DNA of 64,000 bases from Clostridiales bacterium (GCA_012523085.1 JAAYJC010000138.1:1-64000), one strand, 5' to 3'; numbered from the stretch's first letter, positions 42,936-51,717 are shown. A program made the numbers and translations. The notes: generated from the sequence alone by a model not told the origin.

Positions 42936-44075
42936 CTAAATGCGCAGCGCTTCTTCTTTTGGCACTTTTTCGCTGATCGCCTTCTTCAATGCGGATGCTT
43001 TTGTTATGCTGCCGATCATGATTGCACCCGCCAGCTTTCCGTTTGTGTCAAAGAAAAGCTTTTTAAAATCGGATCCGCCCTGACTGCTGACCGCATCTGA
43101 GGTACCAATGTCCCCGAGCGACCATATCCTTGTCCCCATCGCATTCATCGTATAAGAGGGGGGTTCGGGCTTGTATACAGCGTCACCCCCGGCAGCGTTT
43201 TTACCGGCGACCGGGCCCTGTGCCATCGAAACCGTCCAAAGACCCTGATTGATGCCGTTGAGCTCGGCGCAGTCTCCGCAGGCATACACATCTTCCATTG
43301 AGGTTTGCATTTTTTCGTCTACAACAATGGCGCGATTGACGCTGAGTCCGAGCGTCACACCAAGGGACACTTCGGGCTTTATTCCGGCCGCAAAGAGGAC
43401 AACATTGGCATCCAGTACGGTCCCGCCTTCGAGAAAGACCTGTTTGCCGTCTATATGCTCAAGGTTTCCGTCCAGTACGATTCGGACTCCGGCATCTTCC
43501 GCGACTTTTTTAAAGAATGCGCCAGCTTCCGGATCCAATTGCCTGGATAAAAGGTGACCGCCTCTGTCAACAACGGTTACGGGACGGCCTTCGCGGGATA
43601 AATGCCACGCTGCCTCAAGACCAAGCAGACCGCCGCCTATGATGACGACCGCACCGGGGAAACGCCTGACCCGATCGGTGTCCTTAAGATACCGCATAGC
43701 CAGTACATTTTCGGCATCCGAACCGGGAACCTTCGGGAGATTTCCGTTGGCGCCGGTTGCGATGATCAGCCTGTCATATTCAATGCGTTCGCCTCCCCCG
43801 GTTAAAACGAATTTGCCGTCGGCATCAATGGCTGTAACAGTGGCAAAAACGGTTTCTATGGCATTGTCTGTAAACCACTGAGCATTTTTTACTACCAGTT
43901 TATCCGGATCAAGGCCTGAGAATACCTCGCAGATTCGCGGCCTGTAATAGGGTAACCGATTTTCCGCGCATATCAGCTTGATATCCGCCGTTTTCGTGAT
44001 TTCACGAACGCCCTGCGCAGCCGAGAGGCCCGCTATGCCGCCGCCGATGATGACGATTTTCAAGTTATCGCTCAT
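42936..44075 (-). CDS. NAD(P)H:rubredoxin oxidoreductase-like FAD protein
   Basis: 379 residues with two Rossmann motifs: [19 protein letters not shown] for FAD at the N-terminus and [20 protein letters not shown] for NAD(P)H (~residues 142-160). [12 protein letters not shown] is the second FAD motif. The length and lack of extra domains fit the rubredoxin reductase/NirB-N-terminal group. The rubredoxin gene follows at once, identifying the likely electron acceptor. Expression is probably from the minus-strand promoter at 44128-44156. The role inferred is oxygen and peroxide defence. Confidence 0.87.
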   Translation of the reverse strand: MSDNLKIVIIGGGIAGLSAAQGVREITKTADIKLICAENRLPYYRPRICEVFSGLDPDKLVVKNAQWFTDNAIETVFATVTAIDADGKFVLTGGGERIEYDRLIIATGANGNLPKVPGSDAENVLAMRYLKDTDRVRRFPGAVVIIGGGLLGLEAAWHLSREGRPVTVVDRGGHLLSRQLDPEAGAFFKKVAEDAGVRIVLDGNLEHIDGKQVFLEGGTVLDANVVLFAAGIKPEVSLGVTLGLSVNRAIVVDEKMQTSMEDVYACGDCAELNGINQGLWTVSMAQGPVAGKNAAGGDAVYKPEPPSYTMNAMGTRIWSLGDIGTSDAVSSQGGSDFKKLFFDTNGKLAGAIMIGSITKASALKKAISEKVPKEEALRI

Positions 44076-44127
44076 AATTCAACCTCCTCAATGGCATTGT
44101 TGCTAGCAATAATCAATCTTATTTTTA

Positions 44128-44156
44128 ATATAGCACGGATATTCTGTTAATGCAAT
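44128..44156 (-). promoter_or_regulatory. promoter of the rubredoxin reductase operon
   Basis: On the minus strand, TTGCAT (44156-44151), a 17-base spacer and TATATT (44133-44128), about 50 bases before the start codon. Confidence 0.6.
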
Positions 44157-44315
44157 ATTTTCTATAAATCACAGCAGTTTATTCACCTTATATAATAAAG
44201 AGATGTATTTTACAGGTTACGATGATCCTATGATTTATTAAAGCGAATAGAGCCGGATTTTGTGCTAAAAGGCGTTCCTGTCAAGGTAATCGACTTATTT
44301 TGGAAAGGCACTTTT

Positions 44316-44349
44316 CTGACTTTTTTCGTTAACCGGACTTGCTTATAAT
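44316..44349 (+). promoter_or_regulatory. candidate spoIIG promoter with 22-bp spacer
   Basis: CTGACT (44316-44321) and a perfect TATAAT (44344-44349) are separated by 22 bases, the unusual spacing known for the Spo0A-activated, sigma-A-dependent spoIIG promoter of Bacillus subtilis. A 0A-box-like TAACGAA lies on the minus strand at 44331-44325, and TGTCAAG is seen near 44280. Confidence 0.5.
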
Positions 44350-44368
44350 TAAATCAGGGGGAAGAACT

Positions 44369-45229
44369 GTGCGGGTTGTTTACATAGACAGTCTTTTTTT
44401 TATTAACCTGATTGTCAACGATTTGTTGCTTTTGGCTGTGAGCAAAATCTGTGCGATCCGGGTTAAAAAGCTCAGGCTTGTCTCCGGAGCGATGCTTGGT
44501 GCTGCTTATGCCGTTATAGCCGTTTTCCCGGGTTTTGCTTTCCTGCAGAGCTTTTTAGTCAAACTTGCCGTCGGAATGCTAATCATTTTGTGTGCGTTCG
44601 GCGGACAAAAAGGGCTTTTGAGAATCACACTTGTTTTTCTGGCAGCAACGGCAGCATTCGGTGGAGTAGTCATGGCGGTCGCGCTGCTTGGCGGAGAAAT
44701 CTGGACGGGCGCGGGCATCTATCTGCCAATCAGCTTCAGGGCGCTTGCGCTGTCCTTCGGATTATCCTACGGCCTTCTGGTTCTTGTTTTCCGTTTCATG
44801 ATGCCACGGCGGGGAAAGGGCGGATTTGTGCAAGTAGACATTGCGCACGGCGGCAAAGAGGTTTCTTTTCTCGCACTAAGAGACACCGGCAACAACGTAA
44901 GAGATCCGCTGACCGGTATACCGACGCCGGTCGTCGATATTGATTGCGTGCTCGGCTTGTTTAACAGACAAACTGCTGAGATTTTAGTCAATCCAAACGG
45001 CAGGAAGGCGGTTGAGCTTCTGGAGCGTTTATGGGAACTTGATCCGAACATGCGTTTCCGCCTTATTCCATTTAGCACGGTCGGTATTAAAAGCGATATG
45101 CTGCTTGCGTTCAAGCCGGATAAAATTGCGTTGGATAAAAAAATGATACGGGGAATGTGGGTGGTAATATCACCCACAAAACTATCGGATAGCGGAATTT
45201 ATTCTGCTCTGGTTAACGGAGATGCATAA
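44369..45229 (+). CDS. spoIIGA: sporulation sigma-E factor-processing protease SpoIIGA
   Basis: 286 residues from a GTG at 44369 after AGGGGG; the longer frame from 44339 overlaps the promoter. VYIDSLFFINLIVNDLLLLA and further hydrophobic stretches give about five N-terminal membrane helices. The C-terminal domain has the aspartic-protease-like LRDTGNNVRDPLTG, with the catalytic Asp in DTG. It cleaves the pro-sequence of sigma-E in the mother cell at the septum. sigE follows 48 bases later, the standard arrangement. Confidence 0.92.
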   Translation: MRVVYIDSLFFINLIVNDLLLLAVSKICAIRVKKLRLVSGAMLGAAYAVIAVFPGFAFLQSFLVKLAVGMLIILCAFGGQKGLLRITLVFLAATAAFGGVVMAVALLGGEIWTGAGIYLPISFRALALSFGLSYGLLVLVFRFMMPRRGKGGFVQVDIAHGGKEVSFLALRDTGNNVRDPLTGIPTPVVDIDCVLGLFNRQTAEILVNPNGRKAVELLERLWELDPNMRFRLIPFSTVGIKSDMLLAFKPDKIALDKKMIRGMWVVISPTKLSDSGIYSALVNGDA

Positions 45230-45277
45230 AAAGAGTGATCGTTTGTAGTGCCGCTTCGTGGAGAAATGGAGGTTTTT

Positions 45278-45997
45278 ATGAAGAGCAGCACACGCATTAT
45301 TGTTTTGATCTACAGGCTGATGAAAAGACTGGGCCTTGCCCCACCCGATTCGCTGATGTATATCGGCGGAAGCGAGACACTGCCGCCGCCACTTGACCGG
45401 CGTGAGGAGGCCGAGCTGATTTCGAAGCTTTCATCAGGTGACCATGCAGCCAAGCAGATTTTAATTGAACGCAATCTTCGCCTTGTGGTCTATATTGCCA
45501 GACGGTTCGAAAACACGGGTATCAATATAGAAGATCTGATCTCCATCGGTACGATCGGCCTGATAAAATCCGTCAATACCTATGACGCGGGAAAAAACAT
45601 CAAACTCGCCACCTACGCTTCAAGATGTATCGAAAATGAAATCCTGATGCACCTTCGGAAAACGAATAATCAAAAGCATGAGATTTCTTTTGATGAGCCG
45701 CTCAATACGGACTGGGACGGCAACGAGCTTCTGCTTTCCGAGATATTGGGAACAGAATCGGATATGATCATGAGGCCGCTGGAGGACGATGTTGACAGAG
45801 CTCTTCTGGTTGATGCGATGGCTAAGCTGTCGGAACGCGAGCAAAGGATTATAGTGATGCGCTTCGGCCTCAACGGCGCTGAGGAACGCACACAGAAAGA
45901 GGTTGCGGACTATATGGGTATTTCTCAGTCATATATTTCGCGTCTGGAAAAGCGCATTATCATCAGATTAAAGCGTGAAATTCTGAAACATATCTGA
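45278..45997 (+). CDS. sigE: RNA polymerase sporulation sigma factor sigma-E
   Basis: 239 residues from the ATG at 45278 with GGAGG five bases upstream; the frame from 45248 is spurious. The N-terminal ~25 residues ([20 protein letters not shown]) form the amphipathic pro-sequence removed by SpoIIGA. Region 2 ([34 protein letters not shown]) and region 4 helix-turn-helix ([20 protein letters not shown]) are complete. It directs early mother-cell transcription. The Shine-Dalgarno region (45242-45272, TGCCGCTTCGTGG...ATGGAGG) resembles the 3' end of the structured leader element found at 46718-46840. Confidence 0.95.
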   Translation: MKSSTRIIVLIYRLMKRLGLAPPDSLMYIGGSETLPPPLDRREEAELISKLSSGDHAAKQILIERNLRLVVYIARRFENTGINIEDLISIGTIGLIKSVNTYDAGKNIKLATYASRCIENEILMHLRKTNNQKHEISFDEPLNTDWDGNELLLSEILGTESDMIMRPLEDDVDRALLVDAMAKLSEREQRIIVMRFGLNGAEERTQKEVADYMGISQSYISRLEKRIIIRLKREILKHI

Positions 45998-46056
45998 GTA
46001 ATCGACAAGCCCGAATATGTAGATTGCGGCGGGGACAATGTACAAAGGATGAGAAA

Positions 46057-46137
46057 ATGACAGCAAAACAGCTATTAACCCGTTTATTTTTGGCAAGTAT
46101 ACCGTTTTACTTTCATTGGGCCGCATGGTATTATTAA
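46057..46137 (+). CDS. possible 26-residue peptide after sigE
   Basis: ATG 46057 is preceded by AAGGA with a seven-base gap. It encodes MTAKQLLTRLFLASIPFYFH, then WAAWYY: a short basic, then aromatic and hydrophobic peptide that could insert in a membrane. Many sporulation loci contain such peptides, but no homologue is known to me. Confidence 0.3.
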   Translation: MTAKQLLTRLFLASIPFYFHWAAWYY

Positions 46138-46215
46138 ATAGATAATAATCAATAAAGAAAATCAAACGGTTGCACTTTAAACCGGTTTGCTTATCGTTGG
46201 GGAATGAGGGGTTAT

Positions 46216-46605
46216 ATGAAGAAAGTCAAGGTAAAGAATCAATCCAAGTGTTATTCTTGTTTTCAATGCATGGTCACCTGCTCCGAAACATTTTACAAGG
46301 TGTACGATGAAGATAAGTCCTGCATCCGCATCGACAATAAAAAGGACGGCAGCTTATGGGTTAAAGCTTGCCCGCAGTGCGGAAAATGCGCGAACGCCTG
46401 TGAGTACGGTGCTATCAAGCAAAATGCAAAAGGCGTTTATATGATCGACAAAAAGCTCTGCGTCGGGTGCGGAAAATGCGTTGAGGCCTGTCCGTTCGGG
46501 CTGATGGTCAAAGATCCGGAAAAGTCAGCCCCGTCCAAGTGCATTGCCTGTGGAAAATGCGTCAATGTCTGTCCTATGGACGTTCTGGAGTTAGTAGAAA
46601 GCTGA
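46216..46605 (+). CDS. 4Fe-4S polyferredoxin
   Basis: 129 residues from the ATG at 46216 with GAGGGG upstream; ATG 46204 is an alternative. Four cysteine groups are visible: CYSCFQCMVTC, CPQCGKCANAC, CVGCGKCVEACPFG and CIACGKCVNVCPMDV, with capacity for up to four clusters. It looks like the electron-transfer subunit of a larger oxidoreductase (HycB/CooF-like) but no catalytic partner is adjacent. It is an orphan electron carrier between sigE and the tgl operon, followed by a strong hairpin. Confidence 0.85.
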   Translation: MKKVKVKNQSKCYSCFQCMVTCSETFYKVYDEDKSCIRIDNKKDGSLWVKACPQCGKCANACEYGAIKQNAKGVYMIDKKLCVGCGKCVEACPFGLMVKDPEKSAPSKCIACGKCVNVCPMDVLELVES

Positions 46606-46630
46606 ACCGGAATACATAGCATTATTACTG

Positions 46631-46672
46631 AGACCGGGTGTTATCTGGCATATTGCGGATAACACCCGGTCT
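46631..46672 (+). terminator. strong hairpin after the ferredoxin gene
   Basis: AGACCGGGTGTTATC (46631-46645) pairs perfectly with GATAACACCCGGTCT (46658-46672), followed by TTGCG. It separates the ferredoxin gene from the tgl operon. Confidence 0.65.
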
Positions 46673-46717
46673 TTGCGTGCATGAGCATTTCAGCGTATTC
46701 ACGCATAATGTATAGCA

Positions 46718-46840
46718 ACGGAAGAAATCGAATGGCCGCCAAATATGGCGGCGGCCATTTGCAAGCGCGATATTTGTATCGCGTTTAGATCATCGATTTT
46801 TCCTGACTATTTGTGCCGCCGCTTCGCGGCAGAATGGAGA
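46718..46840 (+). repeat. 123-nt structured leader element, copy 2
   Basis: Same length and stem order as 8720-8842: P1 AAATCGA with TCGATTT; P2 TGGCCGC with GCGGCCA; P3 GCGATA with TATCGC; P4 GCCGC-TTC-GCGGC. Relative to copy 1, P2 changes a wobble to a Watson-Crick pair and P3 swaps an A-U for a U-A, so pairing is kept. It ends in GGAGA, the ribosome-binding site of the gene at 46846, so it forms that gene's leader. Confidence 0.65.
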
Positions 46841-46845
46841 TTTAT

Positions 46846-47907
46846 ATGGATACAGAGCAAAGCTATCTGGACGGCATCAGGATTGCGCAGGGATCGGAAA
46901 GATGCGCCGAAGCTTTCAGAGAAGCCTTCGAGAAAAACGGATTTTCCGCAACAGCGCTTATCAACGACAGGCGTTTTTCGTTTCCCTGTCTGTTTGTATT
47001 GGCGCCGCAGATCAAAGAGCTGCGGCTGTACCCAAGGCTGAATTCCAGAAATCTGACCGCGCTGAAAATAATGGGTCAATTTCTGGAACGATGGAAAACA
47101 GGCAGCGAGGATTATTTATCGGTCAAAAGAAACCGGGTATATACTGTACTAAAATGGATGCTGGAAACGGGATATCAAGAGGACGGTATGAACGAAGATT
47201 ATGAGCAGATTATGGAATCAGCGGCGGCTGTGCTGCTCAATATATATAAAGATGACAGCATTTTACCGATCATCATCGACATGATATTCAAACGCGGGAT
47301 TAAGGGCCATTATATACATGATTTGGTATGGTCGGTTTTTAAGCTGGAAGACCCCCGTGTTCTCAAACTGATTGCGCAAAGGCTGCGTTCTCCGGAGGAC
47401 AGAGAAGCGGAACTGGCACGATATCTTTTAAACCTTGATATTGACTTTGACATGACAGTATCAAAGACAATGGGTATGCGGGAAGAGCCTTTTGAGACCG
47501 GCATTATTGCCGTAACAGCGGGCGAAATGCATACCGATGTAAACGACAAGGAAAGGCAATATGATTCATATATCAAATGGCTCGAGGAAAACGATCCCTT
47601 TTTGTATTTTACCGAGGACAGTTTTCAATATGCAAGCAAACCCGTGTTCAGCGCCATTGACTACGAAAGGAAATATTTGCACAAAAAAAACGGTACATAT
47701 GTAAAGCAGCCAATCTTACCCTCTGATTCTACGGAAAATGCGGCACTGTCAGCGTTTAGGCCTTTGAGCGAGAGAGAAAAATCACTGCTATCGGAATACT
47801 CGTTTCGAAAGTATGCAAGAGATCCTGCTCAGTGGGAACAGTGGATTAGAACACCAATCGCAGAGCAGCTGATGGATGCGCGGAATGATCCGGGTGATAC
47901 GATATGA
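46846..47907 (+). CDS. hypothetical helical protein coupled to transglutaminase
   Basis: 353 residues from the ATG at 46846, whose Shine-Dalgarno is the end of the structured leader. No known family is recognised. Residues ~110-210 look like HEAT-type helical repeats (MIFKRGIKGHYIHDLVWSVF; KLEDPRVLKLIAQRLRSPED). The C-terminus is charged and helical, with many Lys and Gln residues. The gene overlaps tgl by four bases (ATGA), so the two proteins are made together. It could be a transglutaminase substrate, chaperone or spore-coat scaffold; this is inferred from coupling only. Confidence 0.7.
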   Translation: MDTEQSYLDGIRIAQGSERCAEAFREAFEKNGFSATALINDRRFSFPCLFVLAPQIKELRLYPRLNSRNLTALKIMGQFLERWKTGSEDYLSVKRNRVYTVLKWMLETGYQEDGMNEDYEQIMESAAAVLLNIYKDDSILPIIIDMIFKRGIKGHYIHDLVWSVFKLEDPRVLKLIAQRLRSPEDREAELARYLLNLDIDFDMTVSKTMGMREEPFETGIIAVTAGEMHTDVNDKERQYDSYIKWLEENDPFLYFTEDSFQYASKPVFSAIDYERKYLHKKNGTYVKQPILPSDSTENAALSAFRPLSEREKSLLSEYSFRKYARDPAQWEQWIRTPIAEQLMDARNDPGDTI

Positions 47908-48716
47908 TTTATATATCCGGAAACCAGCCGGACATTTTAGATTTACTAAAAGAATACCCGCTGAACAGCGTGGAGAGCCTGGTGCTGAAAAAGATGAGCG
48001 ACAGCGAAATGCATTACCGTTACGACAACCTCAAGCAGCTGAGATTTGAACTGAAGATGAGGCAAGAAATAGTGAACGCGGCACATGCTCTTAACAAAAG
48101 CGGGATGGGCTTTGATGTGTTCCATAAATCAAAATGCAATGAAGACTATTGGTTCAGGACAGATAACGGCGGATTTCGTTTAAAAAGCGGCATCAAAGGC
48201 AGTGATGCGATTAACGATATCTATCAGAACGGCAGAAAGTACAAGACGGAATGTGCGACCGCGATGGTCATTGTCATATACAAAGCGCTGCTTAATGTTT
48301 TTGGCGAGGCGCTGTTTAACAAAGCTTTCTCAACGATTTATCTGATGAACTGGCACGCGCTTGATCCCGTTATTCGTGAATTCGGTTCCCCGCGGGAAGC
48401 AGGGGATATTTTGCCGGGCGACCGGGCATATTTCAAAAATCCCGATGTCGATCCGAAAACGCCGGAACTGCAGGGCGAAAACGTGATTGTTTTGCCGGGC
48501 AATCTGTATTACGGGCATGGAATCGGTATCACGAATGGTAAACGAATCATACGCGTACTAAATAGTAACCGCAGAAAAGACGCGACCCGGACGGCTTACT
48601 TAATGTCGACCGTATCGCGGCTCAATTTCAAAAGGCTTTCAGAGTTATACTATAGCAATCTGTCTCAAATAACCTCTTTACAATCCGGAACACATATTTA
48701 TCCCTACCGCGCCTAA
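47904..48716 (+). CDS. tgl: protein-glutamine gamma-glutamyltransferase (sporulation transglutaminase)
   Basis: 270 residues, slightly longer than Bacillus subtilis Tgl (245). LRFELKMRQEIVNAAHALNK, TECATAMVIVIYKALL (catalytic Cys in ECATA), NWHALDP, LQGENVIVLPGNLYYGHGIG (the conserved Glu and His) and RTAYLMSTVSRLNF track Tgl throughout. In Bacillus it cross-links coat proteins such as GerQ during late sporulation. Here it lies between sigE and sigG, overlapping an unknown upstream gene. A terminator follows. Confidence 0.93.
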   Translation: MIYISGNQPDILDLLKEYPLNSVESLVLKKMSDSEMHYRYDNLKQLRFELKMRQEIVNAAHALNKSGMGFDVFHKSKCNEDYWFRTDNGGFRLKSGIKGSDAINDIYQNGRKYKTECATAMVIVIYKALLNVFGEALFNKAFSTIYLMNWHALDPVIREFGSPREAGDILPGDRAYFKNPDVDPKTPELQGENVIVLPGNLYYGHGIGITNGKRIIRVLNSNRRKDATRTAYLMSTVSRLNFKRLSELYYSNLSQITSLQSGTHIYPYRA

Positions 48717-48765
48717 ATATTACCATAATATGGATTAATAAATATTTCGGATAGAATTTGCTTAA

Positions 48766-48792
48766 AAAACCGCTGTATTTCAGCGGTTTTTT
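48766..48792 (+). terminator. terminator of the tgl operon
   Basis: AAAACCGCTG (48766-48775), loop TATTT, CAGCGGTTTT (48781-48790), then TTGCTTCTT. A textbook rho-independent terminator. Confidence 0.85.
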
Positions 48793-48836
48793 GCTTCTTC
48801 GGGTTTTTTCGGCAAATTAAGCTTGCCTTGTGGTCT

Positions 48837-48865
48837 GTATTAAACGAATCCCTCACGGAAATACT
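48837..48865 (+). promoter_or_regulatory. sigma-F-type promoter of sigG
   Basis: GTATT (48837-48841), a 15-base spacer and GGAAATACT (48857-48865) match the sigma-F consensus (GywTA, 15 bp, GGnrAnAnT). sigG is transcribed by sigma-F in the forespore of Bacillus, so the site is where it should be, about 70 bases before the start codon. Confidence 0.65.
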
Positions 48866-48933
48866 GACTTTATGAATCGAATGCGGTTAACCGTGTTCGG
48901 GGGTCAAAAACGTCCCGGGGAGGTTTGCGTTAT

Positions 48934-49704
48934 ATGCAAGGCAAGGTCGAGCTGAGCGGCGTAAATACTTCAAAGCTCAAAGTATTGAAAAATGACGAGA
49001 TTAACGCTCTGTTAAAAAAGTGTAAAGAGGGAGACCTGAAAGCAAGGGAGGAACTGATATCCGGAAATCTTCGACTTGTGCTTTCGGTGATTCAGAAGTT
49101 TATCGGCAGAGGTGAAAACGCGGACGACTTGTTTCAGGTAGGCTGTATCGGGTTAATTAAAGCGATTGATAATTTTGATTTATCCCAAAATGTCAAATTC
49201 TCGACTTATGGCGTACCGATGATCATCGGTGAAATCCGCAGATATCTGCGTGACAACAGCACGATACGCGTTTCGCGTTCGATGCGGGACACAGCATATC
49301 GGATTCTTCAAGTTAAAGAAAGGCTTACAAACGAAAAACAAAGAGAACCGACAGTGGAGGAAATTGCTAAGGAGCTTGATTTGAAGCGGGAAGACGTCGT
49401 GTTTGCCATCGATGCGATTATGGAACCGGTTTCTCTGTACGAGCCGGTTTATACCGACGGCGGGGATGCGATATGCGTAATGGATCAGGTTGGCGATACG
49501 AAAAACAACGATGAAAGCTGGCTTGAACAAATTGCCTTGTCCGATGCGATTGCGAGGCTGGGGCAAAGAGAGAAGCATATTTTAGCTCTCCGCTTTTATG
49601 AAGGAAAAACCCAAATGGAAGTCTCCAATGAGGTTGGGATTTCGCAGGCGCAGGTGTCGAGACTGGAAAAAAGCGCGATTAATCAGATCAAAAGGAATAT
49701 ATGA
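48934..49704 (+). CDS. sigG: RNA polymerase sporulation sigma factor sigma-G
   Basis: 256 residues from the ATG at 48934, 10 bases after GGGGAGG. The N-terminus MQGKVELSGVNTSKLKVLKN is the SigG signature; a TTG at 48925 would add three residues. FIGRGENADDLFQVGCIGLI (region 2), DNSTIRVSRSMRDTAYRILQ (region 3) and the region 4 helix-turn-helix TQMEVSNEVGISQAQVSRLE are all present. It drives late forespore genes. It has its own promoter and is separated from sigE by the ferredoxin and tgl units, unlike the contiguous spoIIGA-sigE-sigG order of Bacillus. Confidence 0.96.
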   Translation: MQGKVELSGVNTSKLKVLKNDEINALLKKCKEGDLKAREELISGNLRLVLSVIQKFIGRGENADDLFQVGCIGLIKAIDNFDLSQNVKFSTYGVPMIIGEIRRYLRDNSTIRVSRSMRDTAYRILQVKERLTNEKQREPTVEEIAKELDLKREDVVFAIDAIMEPVSLYEPVYTDGGDAICVMDQVGDTKNNDESWLEQIALSDAIARLGQREKHILALRFYEGKTQMEVSNEVGISQAQVSRLEKSAINQIKRNI

Positions 49705-49728
49705 CAAATATTAACCGATGCCTTATTG

Positions 49729-49782
49729 GCTGACAAAACTCCCGCAGCTTTAATATGATGGCTGCGGGAGTGGTAATATATA
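49729..49782 (+). repeat. dispersed promoter-like hairpin, copy B
   Basis: CTGACA (49730-49735), 18 bases, TATGAT (49754-49759), overlapped by CTCCCGCAGC (49739-49748) pairing with GCTGCGGGAG (49761-49770). It matches the element at 5798-5850, including the following TGGTAA...AACAAA. It lies 25 bases after sigG. Confidence 0.6.
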
Positions 49783-50305
49783 ACAAATGTTGAAGCTGAA
49801 AGCATGTCTGGTGTAACAGCGCGATGAGATATCGCATTGCCGTTATCATTGGGGTGTCATGAAAAGAACGGATTATGCTAAATAGTACATAAATATGAGG
49901 CGGAGAAGGCAGGAACCATTTTGAACGGGATATTAAGATAAGAAAAATGCTGAACGAAGGTATAGGAAACTAAAGGTCCTTGACCTGAGCTGTGGAACAG
50001 ATAAAAACCCGAAGAAACAAAAAGAGTAGTATGGTGATTTCGCTATCGAATGGTTCGGCGCTGATTCTTCCATGGAATAAATTCCATGGATATGTTGAAA
50101 TAGAAAGACAAGGGGAAGCGCCTTCGGTACGGCGTCTTTTGGGCTCAGCCCGCATTGCAGAAAATACTGAGTGCGCTTTAAACCGCGATTACCGCAACCT
50201 GACGGCTTTCTTTTCCTGTCAGGCATAGGTACAGGCATTCCCGGAATATATATCAATCGGGTATATCTGACGAAAAAGCCCGATTATTTTTCCGGGAGGT
50301 ACGCC
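49783..50305. other. 523-base region without a convincing gene
   Basis: Only short frames with poor codon character are present. A hairpin of 10 bp, TCCATGGAAT-AA-ATTCCATGGA (50069-50090), and a weaker one, CCTGAC...GTCAGG near 50199-50224, are visible. GGGAGG (about 50294-50299) serves the next gene. It may be a long leader or decayed sequence. Confidence 0.4.
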
Positions 50306-50581
50306 ATGAAGTGCAGAATAGCTGATTTAAGATGCAAGGAAGTCATAAATATCTGCGACGGAAGCCGGCTTGGTTTTGTGGATGATGTCGTGGTCGAAGT
50401 TGTCGACGGGCGGATACTGGCCATCGTGGTGCCCGGTCCCTGTCGTTTTCTGGGTCTCTTCGGCCGGGAAGATGATTATGTAATCGGTTGGGATTGCATT
50501 ATCAGAATAGGTGATGATATAATTCTCGTGGATGTAAAAGAGCATAAGCGTGAAAAAAGAAATAAACGGTTTTGGATTTGA
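50306..50581 (+). CDS. YlmC/YmxH-family sporulation protein (PRC-barrel)
   Basis: 91 residues from the ATG at 50306 behind GGGAGGT. MKCRIADLRCKEVINICDG, RLGFVDDVVVEVVDGRILAI and DYVIGWDCIIRIGDDIILVD follow the PRC-barrel fold of the YlmC/YmxH family, which Clostridia commonly keep next to sigG. Its exact role in sporulation is not known. A hairpin follows at 50670-50692. Confidence 0.85.
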   Translation: MKCRIADLRCKEVINICDGSRLGFVDDVVVEVVDGRILAIVVPGPCRFLGLFGREDDYVIGWDCIIRIGDDIILVDVKEHKREKRNKRFWI

Positions 50582-50669
50582 TTGCCGGGCTGTTGGCTTT
50601 ACCGGGATTAATCAATCGATTATTCGGTAAATGCGGTTCGGGTTTCGATAGAGGACTGTATTTATTGGC

Positions 50670-50692
50670 TAACCGGGGGACTTCCCCGGTTA
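50670..50692 (+). terminator. terminator after the YlmC/YmxH-family gene
   Basis: TAACCGGGG (50670-50678), loop GACTT, CCCCGGTTA (50684-50692), followed by TTTGTCGTTT. Confidence 0.7.
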
Positions 50693-50717
50693 TTTGTCGT
50701 TTATCGTGATAAAATCC

Positions 50718-50746
50718 TTGCAAACAGGCGAAGGTTGTGCTAAAAT
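50718..50746 (+). promoter_or_regulatory. rpsB promoter
   Basis: TTGCAA (50718-50723), a 17-base spacer and TAAAAT (50741-50746). The transcript would have a leader of about 110 bases before rpsB, a usual place for S2 autoregulation, though I cannot define a structure. Confidence 0.6.
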
Positions 50747-50862
50747 ACTTCAGCATTACGAAAATTACACACGTCGGCTGATTTTCGCGCCTTGTGCCGT
50801 AAAAGGTGAACGCGAAGCATGAGGCTGGTGGAGGTAAAAACAAGAATGGAGGAACATTATTT

Positions 50863-51660
50863 ATGGCAATCGTATCTATGAAACAGCTTCTGGAGGCGGG
50901 CGTTCACTTTGGACACCAGACCAGAAGATGGAATCCCAAAATGGCACCTTATATTTATATGGAGCGCAACGGAATTTATATCATTGATCTTCAAAAGACG
51001 GTAAAAAAGATCGAGGAAGCGTATAATTTCATCCGCAGCGTTTCGGAAGATGGCGGAAATGTCCTTTTCGTCGGGACAAAGAAGCAGGCGCAGGATTCGG
51101 TTAAGGAAGAAGCGGAAAGAGTCGGCATGTTCTATGTCAATGCCAGATGGCTTGGCGGAATGCTTACGAATTTTAAGACAATGCGCACAAGAATCGACAG
51201 GCTCATGCAGCTTCAGAAAATGCAGGACGACGGTACCTTCGATATGCTTCCGAAGAAGGAAGTCATCAAATTGACCAATGAAATAACGAAGCTGGAGAAA
51301 TACCTGGGCGGCGTAAAAGATATGAAGAAACTGCCCGGTGCCCTTTTCATCATCGATCCGAGAAAAGAACGCAATGCGATTGCCGAAGCCAGAAAGCTCA
51401 GAATACCTATCGTAGCGATCGTGGATACGAACTGCGATCCGGACGAGGTTGATTATATCATTCCCGGTAATGACGATGCTATCAGAGCAATCAGGCTCAT
51501 TGCAGCGACAATGGCCAACGCTGTACAGGAAGGCCGCCAGGGCTCCGACAGCGAGGAGATCGCTGCGGACCCGCAGATAAATGATGATATCGATACGGAA
51601 AACGGCGCGGCGATCGGGGAAACACCGGCAGAAAAATCCGACGGTGAAGACCTCGGCTGA
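50863..51660 (+). CDS. rpsB: 30S ribosomal protein S2
   Basis: 265 residues from the ATG at 50863 after [49 protein letters not shown] and [20 protein letters not shown] are S2 signatures. The acidic tail of about 30 residues beyond the usual end (from [12 protein letters not shown]) is found in several Clostridia. It is followed by tsf, the universal pair. Confidence 0.97.
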   Translation: MAIVSMKQLLEAGVHFGHQTRRWNPKMAPYIYMERNGIYIIDLQKTVKKIEEAYNFIRSVSEDGGNVLFVGTKKQAQDSVKEEAERVGMFYVNARWLGGMLTNFKTMRTRIDRLMQLQKMQDDGTFDMLPKKEVIKLTNEITKLEKYLGGVKDMKKLPGALFIIDPRKERNAIAEARKLRIPIVAIVDTNCDPDEVDYIIPGNDDAIRAIRLIAATMANAVQEGRQGSDSEEIAADPQINDDIDTENGAAIGETPAEKSDGEDLG

Positions 51661-51717
51661 GCAGGAAATAAGCTGCGAATAATCCGATTAACAATACGAA
51701 GAAAGGATTGCATAGAG

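Noticed and set aside
49992..50228. 78-codon frame between sigG and the YlmC/YmxH-family gene
   Set aside because: No ribosome-binding site, poor codon character, and it crosses the hairpin at 50069-50090.
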